64,000 bases of DNA. It comes from Datnioides undecimradiatus. Its lineage: Eukaryota > Chordata > Actinopteri > Lobotiformes > Datnioididae. The stretch lies in NCBI GenBank assembly GCA_008933995.1, contig WARS01000063.1, positions 784,001 to 848,000 of the forward strand, read 5' to 3'. Each line of letters opens with the position of its first letter. Position 1 is the stretch's first letter. The notes under the pieces are model-generated. The model had not been told where the DNA came from. It worked only from the letters and a program-made list of their open reading frames with translations, and made no database searches. This document shows, piece by piece, positions 36,487 to 46,544 of the stretch. The position numbers and the translations under genes are program-made.

Positions 36487-36606
36487 CACCTGGCGTCTCA
36501 TCCAGAGACACTTACAGAAGGCGAGAAGCCGCCGCAGGGGTTCGGAAACTCGCTCATTGGCACGAGCATGATGGGGAATCACTCGTCTGACCTCTTTATG
36601 GTGGGG
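36487..36606 (+). CDS. Candidate 120-nt internal exon (unidentified)
   Basis: A pyrimidine-rich acceptor (CTTTTCCATTTCTGCTTCAAG) precedes exactly 40 codons with phase 0 at both ends and the donor GGGG|GTAAGT. The peptide includes HPETLTEGEKPPQGFGNSLI and ends GNHSSDLFMVG. Against it: the acceptor is AAG rather than CAG, no family was recognised, and the minus strand is also open across it with its own GTAAGT donor (reverse complement ACTTAC at 36508-36513). It could be a chance open block. Confidence 0.27.
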
Positions 36607-36609
36607 GTA

Positions 36610-38190
36610 AGTTACAATAACACCTTATTAAGGTGTGAAATCAGTGATTTAAATGTGCTACACATTAATATTGGCAGTGTAGATCATCTGTTAATCATCT
36701 GGCTGATTTATTTTGTAGATGAAGTTTAAAAAACTACGATTTTAAGCAGATAAACACATAAAAGCTAGCTGGAGTCGGTGAAAATTCAATTAAATGTTAA
36801 AAAATACTAGTGTGGTGAACATGATTCAGCAAATACTTTTGTTTTTTTGTTTTTGCCTTGTTGTTGTTTGTTCGTTCTGTACTTGTTTGCGCAGTTTTAT
36901 GCAAACAGTGCGAGGTGTGATCAGACGGTGGCCGCTGTTCCTAAACGCAGCACGGCTCGGTAACAAGGAAGTAGCGGCCGCTAGCTAAGACTGTTTGCGT
37001 GGTCGCCAGCTGGACCAGAGTCACGGGTCGTTGCGTGACCACCTGTAGTTGTGCGTGTCCAGTCCGGTACATGAGCATTTACACGTGTGTTAGCATGCAA
37101 ATGTTAGCATCTAGCCCAAAGCACAGCTGCGCCTATGAACAACTGGTTTTGCATTTTAGCCCAGACAAAGAAATAAAACTTCAAAGCTAGGCTGTTGATT
37201 CATACAAATATAGGGACTTTGACCTAAAATCACCAAAAAACTTAAAAATCCCTCCACCCATTTCTTCCACCTGCTTTCTTAAAAAACTATTTATCTTACA
37301 GTTCAGCTGATTACACGCACGATTATCGGGTACAAGAGAAGCTACGTGTCTGAAAACCATCTGTGACTCCACTTCGCTTTTATCGTGCTCGATGAAAGCA
37401 GCGCGGCTGCCGGTAAAGTGACTAACAAACAGCCAAACATCGATGTCGGTTCATCACGTATGTATCTGCGTGTGTTTGTGAGCGCGTGTACATTTCCCGT
37501 CACAGACCAGTAAAGCCAAATAAAGAAGGAGTGAATCATAAAACCTGGCTCCACGAGCAGCGCCATGAATCGTTTTATTGATCGCACTGGGGATGTTACA
37601 ACATCTTCCAGGGCTTTGATAATCCACTGCAGCGCCTGCTTTGTAATCGTATACAGCAGCAGCAGCTCAGGCCACTGTGACTTTCACTCAGTTTCACATC
37701 TCCAGACATTTGGTTTCCTGCCCCTCTGTTGTGTTTAAGTTCTTTCAGTTTTACCCTTTTATCAGCTGCGGGGGCGGGGTGTAACACTTTGCAACAACAC
37801 TCTGCAACCTCTCAGTTCATTTGATTTCCAAGAAGGGGACGCAAACCGAAACGACTCTGGACACAACCCTGCAAACCATGTGACACATCCCCAATCCACC
37901 AGCTGCAACTCCCCACCACAATATCCATGTGAGAGACTGATTGAGATAACAGGTTTTGACTGGTCCAGCATTGGCACAACACCTACCAGAAGACATCAAA
38001 CATGGTTCCCAACCTAGTTAATAATAAGAAGATGATGACTTTCCTTGCAGAGCACAAAGCACAAGGTGAAAATGCAATAAAATACCATAAATAAACGATA
38101 AAGAAGACAAATAAGTAGAAACTGAGATGATGAACTCAATGAAACTCAAAAGACATTGACTCAGAGCGTCTTACTGCCTCAGGCGAGATC
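36610..38190. other. No gene recognised apart from a short repeat fragment
   Basis: Contains the repeat scrap at 37086-37141. Other sequence has only short frames; no tandem repeats seen. Confidence 0.4.
37086..37141 (+). repeat. Short copy of the GTTAGCATGCTAAC-type repeat
   Basis: TGTTAGCATGCAAATGTTAG, CATCTAGCCCAAAGCACAGC and CTGCGCCTATGAAC correspond in order to the 3' half of the family copy at 27714-27872. Confidence 0.65.
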
Positions 38191-38194
38191 TGAA

Positions 38195-38420
38195 ACAGGC
38201 TCTTAGGCTGTAAAACGCTTTGTAAAGGTTTAAAAGGTCACAAAGAACCTCAGAAGCAAAGAGCAAGAACCTAAAATCAATCCAGAAACATACAGAGAGA
38301 TGATGTAAAGAGGCTGGAGCAGATGTGATGTATCCTGCTGTATTTTGCTTTCATACACAGTGAGAAGGTTCCCAGGAGGAGCTGAGATTGAGTCGAACAT
38401 GAACCAGAAGCATTAATGAA
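38195..38420 (+). repeat. Old interspersed repeat fragment (same type as 1815-2170)
   Basis: CAAAGAGCAAGAACCTAAAA followed by TCAATCC.GAAACATACAG, GATGTAAAGAGGCTGGAGC and AGATGTGATG resembles a stretch found in many teleost interspersed elements, lying just upstream of the part represented at 1815-2170. Decayed. Confidence 0.5.
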
Positions 38421-38616
38421 GCATCATTTGCCATAAAAGTGTTTAACAGTGCAACTGCCAACTTTTAAACTCTGCAATATTCAAGTTACTCAGAGAGCAA
38501 ACAGCAGCACACACAGTCCTGTGGTGTGAAAACAAGCTGATGCACAGAAACCAGCAGGAACAGAGAAACTTAGAAACAAACGTTTGATGCTTTAACCTTC
38601 AGCCTGAGCTGCAGTC

Positions 38617-38708
38617 GCCGCCGCCGCCACCACCGGCTCCTTGTTTCCTCGAGCTCAGAGGAAGCGACAGAGTGATTTTCCATGGCATCGCACGGCGGCG
38701 GCGGCGGC
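38617..38708. repeat. (GCC)4 and (GGC)5 trinucleotide runs in inverted arrangement
   Basis: (GCC)4 at 38617-38628 and (GGC)5 at 38694-38708, 65 bp apart, within a CpG-rich patch (38600-38745). They can pair as a GC-rich hairpin. A minus-strand frame across them is Gly/Arg-rich. Confidence 0.9.
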
Positions 38709-38836
38709 GCGGCAGCCACTGGATTTGGCCCGCGGGTCTGCTCTGTGACGGTAAAGCCATGGGAACAGAACTGTAAAACACTGGGCTGGACACACTACTG
38801 ACAACACACACTGCTATTAAATAAAGACTTACAGGT

Positions 38837-38838
<2 letters not shown>

Positions 38839-38871
<33 letters not shown>

Positions 38872-39191
38872 GAAAATAAAGGAAATGAAAGAGCTGAAAG
38901 GTGGAAATATACAGAAAAGAGAGATTAGGGCAGGAAAAAGTGTGTGTGGCTGTAAAAACCCTCTACAAGGTGCCAACGGCTGCGACCTCCGACCTGTGTT
39001 GAATGCTGCTGTATGCTGGAATGTGTATTAGCAGGATTTGGTGTTCCGGTGCCCCCGAGGGCGTGTGTGTGTGTGTGTGTGTGTGTGTGACCTCAGACAT
39101 GTGTTCGTGTTAACTGGCACCATTAAGCCTTGAGGGGATCATTAGTGGGCTCTGGGAGCTGCCTTTACTGTACATGGTAGGGGACCTTTTT

Positions 39192-39225
<34 letters not shown>
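38839..39225. repeat. Microsatellite cluster: (TG)n, (TG)n, (CA)n
   Basis: (TG)n at 38839-38869 and 39063-39089, (CA)n at 39196-39225. Confidence 0.95.
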
Positions 39226-39227
<2 letters not shown>

Positions 39228-40049
39228 TGCTCCTCCCGGTCTGCGCGAACATGTGAGCGTTTCACCATGCATCGCCAATTTACAGTAAGGTCCATGTTTA
39301 ACAGCCATAAGAAGCCATTAACAGGCGACACAACGATGGTCGTTGAGACTTACACGGCAGGCGACTGTCAGACCTGCAGCCTGATTGGTCCAAAGCTGCA
39401 GAATTCCCCTTAAAGTTTGGCGAGTTCAGCTCCAACCGTCTGCTTCGCCAACTGCTGTGGTGAGCGCAGAGCGAGTTACCCATGATTCCTTTCTGTTATT
39501 TATGATTTATTTTGGTGGTGACACGCATTTATAAAGGTTTAATGGTCTGGTCCCAACTCGACGCCTGGTCAGGAGCCGCCGCCGCCACTTTTCAGGTGAC
39601 GTAGCGTAAAGGGCGAGGCAGTCTGCACAGAGAGGAGGCGTCTGAGAAGCACAGGAGGCTGCGGACCATGTCCAGCGTGGAACAAAGAGGCAACGTTAGC
39701 TTGTTTTAACTTGTGCACGAAAGTTAGCTCGCACATTTGAACCAAAATCATGGTCTTTTCCAAACCTACCCGACTAGTTTCGATGCCCAGACGTGTTCAA
39801 ACTGCGACCTCGTTGCAACATCATGGAGGTCCGTTAAAGTCCATCAGAAGACCGTGCGTGTTGAGACAAAGGCGCTAAATGGCTGCACGTGCACTGAAAG
39901 GTGACCACGAGAGCTCCTGATGAAGGAGACAAGGTTCCTGCAGAGCGACTGTGGATGTCGGCCATCTTGGCAGCATGTGATGTCCCCTAACTCCCAGCTA
40001 ATCCAAAGCATGGGCAAGAGGGTGTCACTGAATGATGCATGGTTGCTGT

Positions 40050-40290
40050 CAGTCAAAGAAGCCCCGCCCCTTCATCCTGCATCACTTCAGGTGTTAATCT
40101 GATTTAAAGGAGTGAGTTCTATATAAATTCAACCCGTACAGTCGTCATGAACGGGGAAACTAGCTGCAGAGACCAAACCGTTGTTTGTACCAGGCTGTAA
40201 ACATGTTTACTGCTGCATTTTAACATGGGGGTCTATGGGGACTGACTCGCTGCTGGAGCCTCTGGTGGACGCTCAGGGAGCTGCAGCTCT
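40050..40290 (+). repeat. Dispersed repeat fragment (AACATGGGGGTCTATGGGGA type)
   Basis: Contains GCCCCGCCCC, TATATAAATTCAACCCGTAC, AGACCAAACCGTTGTTTGTA, CCAGGCTGTAAACATGTTTA, AACATGGGGGTCTATGGGGA and CTGACTCGCTGCTGGAGCC in the order of a very common spiny-rayed fish repeat. The element may begin further left (39850; a GGCCATCTTGG word at 39959 fits). Family name not assigned. Confidence 0.75.
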
Positions 40291-40335
40291 GACGCTGCAG
40301 CTGTGACGCCGCAGCTCTGACACTGCAGCTGCAGG
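40280..40335 (+). repeat. 14-bp minisatellite, four units
   Basis: Units GCTGCAGCTCTGAC, GCTGCAGCTGTGAC, GCCGCAGCTCTGAC and ACTGCAGCTGCAGG at 40280, 40294, 40308 and 40322. It starts at the right end of the dispersed repeat. Confidence 0.9.
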
Positions 40336-40854
40336 GTTCAGCCTGGTGACGGGCACAGAGCTGCTGGACGTGCATCATCTAAAACCTTAAAGACAGACGA
40401 TGGGACTCGGCTGTTATTCGACTTGTCGGACGAGCACAAAGACAGGAGGCGACACGGTGAGCGCCGAAAGGAGGACGTGATGGGACGGGAGACAGAAGGG
40501 GGGATGGGGGGAGGGGTGGGAGGAGGCGAAACACACTTACACAGAGAAAGAGAGAGAGTCTCCTTTTGGGCAATTTAAGTGGTCTCTTTGTCCTCCTTCA
40601 TGGTTCCCTTCCCTCCTTTTCTCTGCGTCCTTCTTTCTTTTGCCCTTTTAACAGAAACCAGAGAGGCCAAAAACAACGCTGGGAGAGAGATAGGAGGGGG
40701 AACGGGGGAGGGGGGGGAGTTAAAGAGGGGTGGTTAGGAGATAAAAACTGTCTCCTCGCTGTAAGAGAATCCCTCCTCGCTGCTCCTCCTGCTCCCGCCA
40801 GATAAAGAGAAAGAGCAGGTTTATCTCTTGATGCTCAATTGAGGCTGGAGACCC

Positions 40855-40855
<1 letters not shown>

Positions 40856-40888
<33 letters not shown>

Positions 40889-41009
40889 GGAGACAGACGA
40901 GTTTCTCAGACCCCCCCCCCGACACCCATCATCCCCTCTTCTTCTTCTTCTTCTTCTTCCTCTGCTCCATTCATTCAGTTTCACAAGACGAGGTCAGCCA
41001 GGCTCTTTT

Positions 41010-41053
<44 letters not shown>

Positions 41054-41094
41054 TGCTACCTGAGGGACGACCCCTGTGTGTGTGTGTGTGTGTG
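40856..41094. repeat. Microsatellite cluster: (TG)n, (CTT)n, (CA)n, (TG)n
   Basis: (TG)n at 40856-40887, C10 at 40911-40920, (CTT)n at 40936-40960, (CA)n at 41014-41051 and (TG)n at 41076-41094. The 203-codon plus-strand frame starting here is read-through of these tracts. Confidence 0.95.
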
Positions 41095-41200
41095 GGAAAC
41101 CCACTGCGCTGGGTTCAGTTAAAGGTTGGCCCGCCTGATGCAACAAGAGCAAGAGAAGAAGAAGAGAAAGAGGAAGACTTGGAGGAAAAACGTGGAAACA

Positions 41201-41262
41201 GAAGAAGAAGAAGAAGAAGAGCTGGAGCTCGCCGCGCGGTGCTCCTCCCCGAGCGTCCGCGG
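41201..41262 (+). other. (GAA)n run and CpG-rich segment ending in a splice-donor word
   Basis: (GAA)n at 41201-41221 is followed by a CpG-rich segment ending CCGCGG|GTGAGT (GT at 41263). The pattern fits a non-coding first exon of a CpG-type promoter, but no TATA, downstream exon or protein start was recognised. Confidence 0.25.
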
Positions 41263-41751
41263 GTGAGTCTGGAGATGTGTGAACGTTCCTCCCCTCCTCC
41301 TCCCCCGTTACTCCCCCCTCAGATCTCTCATTTTCCCTCCTTCCACCCGGTTCAGCCTCTGAGACGCAGCCCTGCTCCCTTCCATGTTTTCACCTACGTA
41401 TCGTTGTTTATTTCTCTCGTTTTCTTATTTATTTATTTACTTTTTGCTGTTTTTGGAGCGGTCATGTGATCCGCTTCACACTAGGAGGTTAATAATTCAA
41501 CCACACTTCACCAGGAGCTGTGAACGCACGTGTTCGATGCTCCACCTTCGGCGATCTACGTCAGGCAGGGAGCGAGACAGCGAGGACGCCACAGAGCAGC
41601 GGGAACAAGGACGCAGTCCTCGTCTAAAGACGCTGCTCGTTTATCATGACGAGAGACAACAACATGTCTCCTGTGTTACAGTCCCACATCAGACATGTTA
41701 CAGGTACAGACTGAGTGTTTTCAGAGGATTTTATTTCAGAGAAAGGTTAAA

Positions 41752-41862
41752 TTACTGTTATTATTAATATAATTATTATTATATAATTATTATTATTATT
41801 ACATTTGACTCTAATTGAAGTTTGGTCCTAGTCTATAATGTATTATTATTATTATTAATAAA
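41752..41862. repeat. (ATT)n / (TTA)n low-complexity
   Basis: Imperfect ATT repeats at 41752-41802 and 41840-41862, separated by 37 bp. Confidence 0.9.
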
Positions 41863-41972
41863 CCTCATTAAGCTTCCTTCAGCCTGTTTTCAAGCTCTAA
41901 TGATGAGTTGAAGCCGCTGTGATGTGACCAGAACAACGCACCTGAATCTCTGACTGCACAGCCGGCAGCTGA

Positions 41973-41995
41973 GTTGCATCATGGGTAATGTAGGC
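41973..41995 (+). promoter_or_regulatory. ZNF143/THAP11-like motif, copy 3
   Basis: GTTGCATCATGGGTAATG followed by TAGGC; almost the same as the reverse complement of 29776-29798. Confidence 0.4.
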
Positions 41996-42019
41996 ATTGA
42001 CCAGGATGAGATAGTTCAG

Positions 42020-42361
42020 GGTGTGTGTGTGTGTGTGTCCTCCTCTTCACCTTCCTCTCCTACAGTGTTCGTTCTGCTGAGTGCGAAGCTCCAGGCCGAC
42101 CCAGACCCTCCCTCCCTCCCCCGTCACTCACCCCCCCACTGCCCCCCCTCTCCCCTTGCCCCGGTCAGAGCACCTCTCCTGGGACGCACCAGGCAGCGAG
42201 GTGGGCCTCTCTGGCGGTCTGGACCAGGGATCTGGTTAGTGAGGAGGAATGCGTGGAGTGTAAATGAACACACACACACACACACACACAGTACAAATAC
42301 ATACCGACACACACCTCAGCACACACACACACACCTCAGCACACACACACACACACACACA
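42020..42361. repeat. Microsatellite cluster: (TG)n and several (CA)n
   Basis: (TG)n at 42020-42037, (CA)n at 42268-42291, and a CACAC-CTCAG interrupted array at 42307-42361 in which CACACACCTCAG occurs twice. 42110-42170 is C-rich. Confidence 0.92.
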
Positions 42362-42829
42362 ACAAATGGAAAGACACAAACAGTCCCAGTGTTGAAGCAG
42401 ACAGGCTGATGAGGACGAGTGACACAGCGTCTCTTGTCCGTCAACGCTCCCCCTCTCATCCTCTTCCTCCCCCTTCCTCCCCCCTCCTCCTCCCCAGCGC
42501 ATTCACTCCGTTCATCTCCGGGGAGGATGGAGGGATGGACTTTCACTGATAGGACACAACGAGAGGGGTTTGTTTACCGCGAGGAGAGGTGGGGACAAAG
42601 GAGAGAGAGGGGGAGACGGAGGGTAAAGAGGAGGGAAGGAGTTTAACACTTTAGGCAGCGTACATATATTTTATATAAGGAGAATTTAAGATATAAATGT
42701 TATAAACAATGCAATAACAATGCAACATCAGCCTGAACGATCATCTGCCTGAACCCGGGGTCTTCTGCAGAGACGCTGACAGACGCTCACATGCACGGAC
42801 CCACCACTGCTGAGCCTGACTCTGCATCC

Positions 42830-42855
42830 ACACACACACACACACACACACACAG
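42830..42855. repeat. (CA)n microsatellite
   Basis: Pure (CA)n tract of 26 bp. Confidence 0.95.
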
Positions 42856-43235
42856 GCATGGACATCTGCACAGGTCTTGCAGCCACGGCTCCACCAAAAC
42901 CACAATTATCCACTCACTTGTTCCTCTGAGCGCGCGGGTCAGCTCAGGGCGACGGCGACCACTTCACACTTCACAAACATTCATAAAATAATGTGAAGAA
43001 CCATTAAAAAAGACATTTAATCAAGCAATAAACCCAAATTGGACCGTTTGCCTGAAAACTTGATGTGCCTTTTTCAAGCTAGCAGCCGTTGCCATGGAAA
43101 CGAGTACAGAACCAGACGTTAGCTTTGACGTAAAATTCGATAAAACGGAGCAAATGGGGAACAAATGAGATGTAAGAAAGAACGAAAGAGCAGGAGCGTT
43201 GGTCCAGGTCGGGTCGCTTGATTAAAGCAGTTGTT

Positions 43236-43284
<49 letters not shown>

Positions 43285-43428
43285 TCTCAATCAGGTGTGT
43301 GAGTGACTCAGTTCTCTCATTAGCCAGTCTACAACCTTCAACCATTTCCTCAAATTAACCTGTAAAAATACTCTGAGTGTGTGTCTGTGTGTGTGTCTGT
43401 GTCTGTGTGTGTGTGTGTGTGTGTGTGT
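43236..43428. repeat. Two (TG)n microsatellites
   Basis: (TG)n at 43236-43282 with one GC interruption near its start, and (TG)n with CTG interruptions at 43376-43428. Confidence 0.95.
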
Positions 43429-43799
43429 CAGTGTCAGTCACGCCCTGCTTGATCGATTGCCAACCTTTCAGTGCAAACATTCTGGTGAAATTCAGCGTTT
43501 GTACGCGCAGACACCTGCTGCACATGGCTTGTCTTCACGCGTGTGTGTGCGTGTCGTCTGGCTTTAACGGCGTGAAGAAGAAAAACAAAGAGAAGGACAG
43601 GCGGGAAAAGATAGATGGATGTTAGAGCGAGGAGGGCGGCGCAGGGAGACACAGTCGCGACAGTTTTCAGAGGATTTCTCAGATTTAAAGCTGCAACTGA
43701 TGTTTGTGTTTATCGGGAATTCATCTTAAAATTCCTAAATTTGTCCAAAAAGTTGTTTCTAAACCAAAGAATTTCAATTAAAAAACATCCTCATTAACT

Positions 43800-43858
43800 T
43801 ATGTGGAGAGCAGTTCGGCAGTCAGGTGACCTTTGTCGTCATGGTAACAAAAGTAAAC
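43800..43858 (-). repeat. Dispersed repeat fragment, inverted copy of 48338-48400
   Basis: GTGGAGAGCAG, GTCAGGTGACC and GTCATGGTAACAA here are the reverse complement, in order and spacing, of GTTACCATGACAACGAGGG, TCACCTGAC and CTGCTCTCCAC at 48338-48400. Family not named. Confidence 0.65.
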
Positions 43859-43929
43859 ACATGGGCAATGTCGTGAAACTGTCGCAAAGCTTGTAGTTCC
43901 TCTTGTTTTATGCAGGTTGGACTCACCAG

Positions 43930-44190
43930 AGGTTAAATGTTAGCACACTAGCATGCTAAACTACAATGGTGAAGATGGTAAACACACTTCCTGCTAATTT
44001 TAGCGTGCTAACATGCTAAACAACAATGGTGCACAAGCTCTCCCTGCTAATGTTAGCCTGCTAACAGACTAAACTACAATGGTGAAGATGGTAAACAACA
44101 TTTCTGCTACTGTTAGCATGCTAGCACGCGAAACACCAATGAAGCAGATGGTAAACACTCTTCCTGCTAATGTTAGCATGCTAACATAGA
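43930..44190 (+). repeat. 60-bp minisatellite derived from the GTTAGCATGCTAAC-type repeat
   Basis: Successive units start with TAG words at 43941, 44001, 44054, 44114 and 44174 (spacings 60, 53, 60, 60). Each has (G)TTAGC.TGCTAAC, AAACTACAATGGTGAAG or similar, ATGGTAAACAC and TTCCTGCTAAT. About 4.3 units. Confidence 0.9.
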
Positions 44191-44192
44191 GC

Positions 44193-45420
44193 TCCATCAA
44201 TATAGGCTCACAGCTATACCTTCTCCATTTCACTAAATGCAGCTCCTATGCTTCCATCGCTCCCCTGCTCCTCCTCTCTCCTCCTCTCTCCTCCTTACAG
44301 CAGCACATGTCGGTGCTATCAGCAGGCTGTAATGTCCCGTCATTACATCCAGACTCTGTGGGCCTTATCGGGCTGTAACCTGGTAACCCTGGCTCCTCCA
44401 CAGCTCAGGACTCAGCCTGAATGGACGAGGAGACTCATTCAGACTCTGCATGTCAGCTACTCACAGTAATGTCAACACTGTCAACACTGAGACAGGAGGT
44501 CAAAGGTCAGAGTCCAAACTCAATATGTACTTTTACTGTTCTGACCTTCTAGGTGGACACTAGGACGTTGCATTTAAGGGTCATCTACAGCTCTCTGCAC
44601 ATTCAAATCAGTCATCTTCTTACTGAAGTCCCATGTGATGAAGCAGAGTCTGTGTGTGTCTCAGCTGTGAGAGCTGCTGTGCTGCAGGAAGACGTCTGTG
44701 GAGACGTGAGTGAGCGTTGGAGAGAGGAGCTGTGCAGAGTTTGTTGCTGTGGAGGACAGAAACCGTAGCTCAGCGTCTCTGAAAGATCAGAAACCAAACG
44801 GTTCATAGCTGCACATCTCTGACCTGTGGCAGCAACACGTCACACAACACACAGCTCAGCTCTCACAGGCCGCCTCTGTCGCTGCTGCCCATCGGCTCTG
44901 CAGGGAGCAGCGTAACCGGGATGACTACAGGCAGCCAGAGAAGAGAAGAAGGAGAAATGCAACCTGCAGGTGATGAGCATCACTTTCCTGCTCCTCAGCT
45001 CTTTATAGGCCATAGGAAATCACCATAATATACTACACAGTATCATATAAAGTCATTTCCTATGACATTCATCGTATCAGGTGTGTGGATCTGTCAGGTC
45101 ACATCTGCTGCAGACATCACAACACGTCCGCTCCATGTTCTCCCTCTGTAAACTGGACCAGAGAGCTTCCTCCACACGTCTGAGCGGACGCTGGCCTCCG
45201 GCTCCCTCTAGTGGACGAACTGGGAACAAAGGTGAGCCGCTCCTGCAGGTGCCGGCCTCACACTGTGCGTTCACTGTGCGTTCGCATCGCTCGGAGTTAA
45301 AGTACAGCGTCCAGATCGTTAATCGGGAGCTCTTAACGAGTTTATCTCGTCTATCTCAAGTGTTTTTTAATCTCCAGATGCACAAAAAACTGTCTGAGAA
45401 CAAAGTGATTAAAATAATGA
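44193..45420. other. No firm gene; one weak exon candidate inside
   Basis: Includes a CT-rich patch (44263-44300). The plus-strand block 45114-45231 is the only exon-like segment. Confidence 0.35.
45114..45231 (+). CDS. Weak candidate 118-nt exon
   Basis: Acceptor CATCTGCTGCAG precedes an open block ending AACAAAG|GTGAGCC. The open frame includes SMFSLCKLDQRASSTRLSG and SSGRTGNK. The word CCCTCTAGTGG near the end is typical of dispersed fish repeats, so the block may be repeat-derived. No family recognised. Confidence 0.18.
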
Positions 45421-45421
45421 G

Positions 45422-45424
<3 letters not shown>

Positions 45425-45463
<39 letters not shown>

Positions 45464-45595
45464 AGAGAGCGAGCAGTGAGAGTGTGTGTGTGTTATGTTT
45501 GTGTATGAGCCTAATGGTATGTTATTAACATAATTCACAGTGATTAGAGCAGAGCTGTAAACATTACAGCGGGAAAGACAAGCCAGCTACTGTAC

Positions 45596-45634
<39 letters not shown>

Positions 45635-45862
45635 CTCACATAAGCCTCCACTCTTATAAAACAAATACACAACAGTATGGTATTTAAGAGACCGATTCAT
45701 CACTAGGTATGTGTGTGTTTTAGTGTTTTATAGTCCCATCTTGAAGCAGACCAGCATTGTGCCCCACTGCTCGCAGGCATTTTAATGCTCGCGTATTAAA
45801 ACAGGGAGCTGTAAAACACACACACAAGAACACACACACACACGCACACACACACACACACA
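45425..45862. repeat. Microsatellite cluster: (TG)n, (CA)n, interrupted (CA)n
   Basis: (TG)n at 45425-45461, (CA)n at 45598-45632 and interrupted (CA)n at 45816-45862. Short TG runs at 45482-45493. Confidence 0.95.
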
Positions 45863-46304
45863 AATAACTACTAATTATACTAATACACCAATATATAGTG
45901 CACAAAGGGAAGTAAAAGGGAGGATTTAGGTGGCAGAAACAGAAAAAAGCACTTTTAAATGGATTAAAAGGAGTCTGGAGGTCTGCAACTCGACCACAGA
46001 GGCCCATTTGCACATGCATCCCATAATAACCTCAGTGTTAAACGACAATAATGCAACAGTGCAATAAATTGACTGGTGTGTGTTTGACATTGTCTTATAA
46101 GCGAAGAACCGTGCAGAAGAATATCAAATCAAATCACCAGGTCGCAGCGCGCTAACCCCCTCGTCTGTGTGTTGGGTAATGTAAAGACTGGCTATCTAAA
46201 TGGCTAACTTGTTAGCAAACACTCACTTATTTGAGCTTCCAGCAGCCACGTAGCAACATTAGCATTGAGTTGGAGTTGTGTTTGTGGTCAGTTATGAATC
46301 AAAC

Positions 46305-46540
46305 TCCAGTATTCGCCTTTGTTTTAGCTCTGTTTTTGGTCTCCACCAACTCCAGAGGGAAATATCTGTGTCTTTAGCAGCTAAACGCTCCATACTGTTC
46401 ACCAGCTAAATGCTAACTTCGTCCGCCTGGTGTTTGGAGTTGAGATGGTAGTGAACAGAGGGGGTTTTAAGAACCTTTTGGCTGAAAACTACACTGAAGC
46501 GACCAAAACTAAACAAATTAGCTGAAAGATGCTACGATGT
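46305..46540 (+). repeat. Dispersed repeat, longest copy of a family in this window
   Basis: Runs through TTTTAGCTCTGTTTTTGGTC, TCCACCAACTCCAGAGGGAA, ATATCTGTGTCTTTAGCAGC, TAAACGCTCCATACTGTTC, ACCAGCTAAATGCTAAC, CTGGTGTTTGGAGTTGAG and GGTAGTGAACAGAGG. Partial copies lie at 35172-35260 and perhaps 15392-15480; 63690-63830 may be a poor inverted copy. From memory, a common spiny-rayed fish repeat. Confidence 0.7.
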
Positions 46541-46544
46541 TCCT

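Noticed and set aside
40858-41469. 203-codon plus-strand ORF
   Set aside because: Starts in a (TG)n tract and passes through CTT, CA, TG and GAA repeats; no domain.
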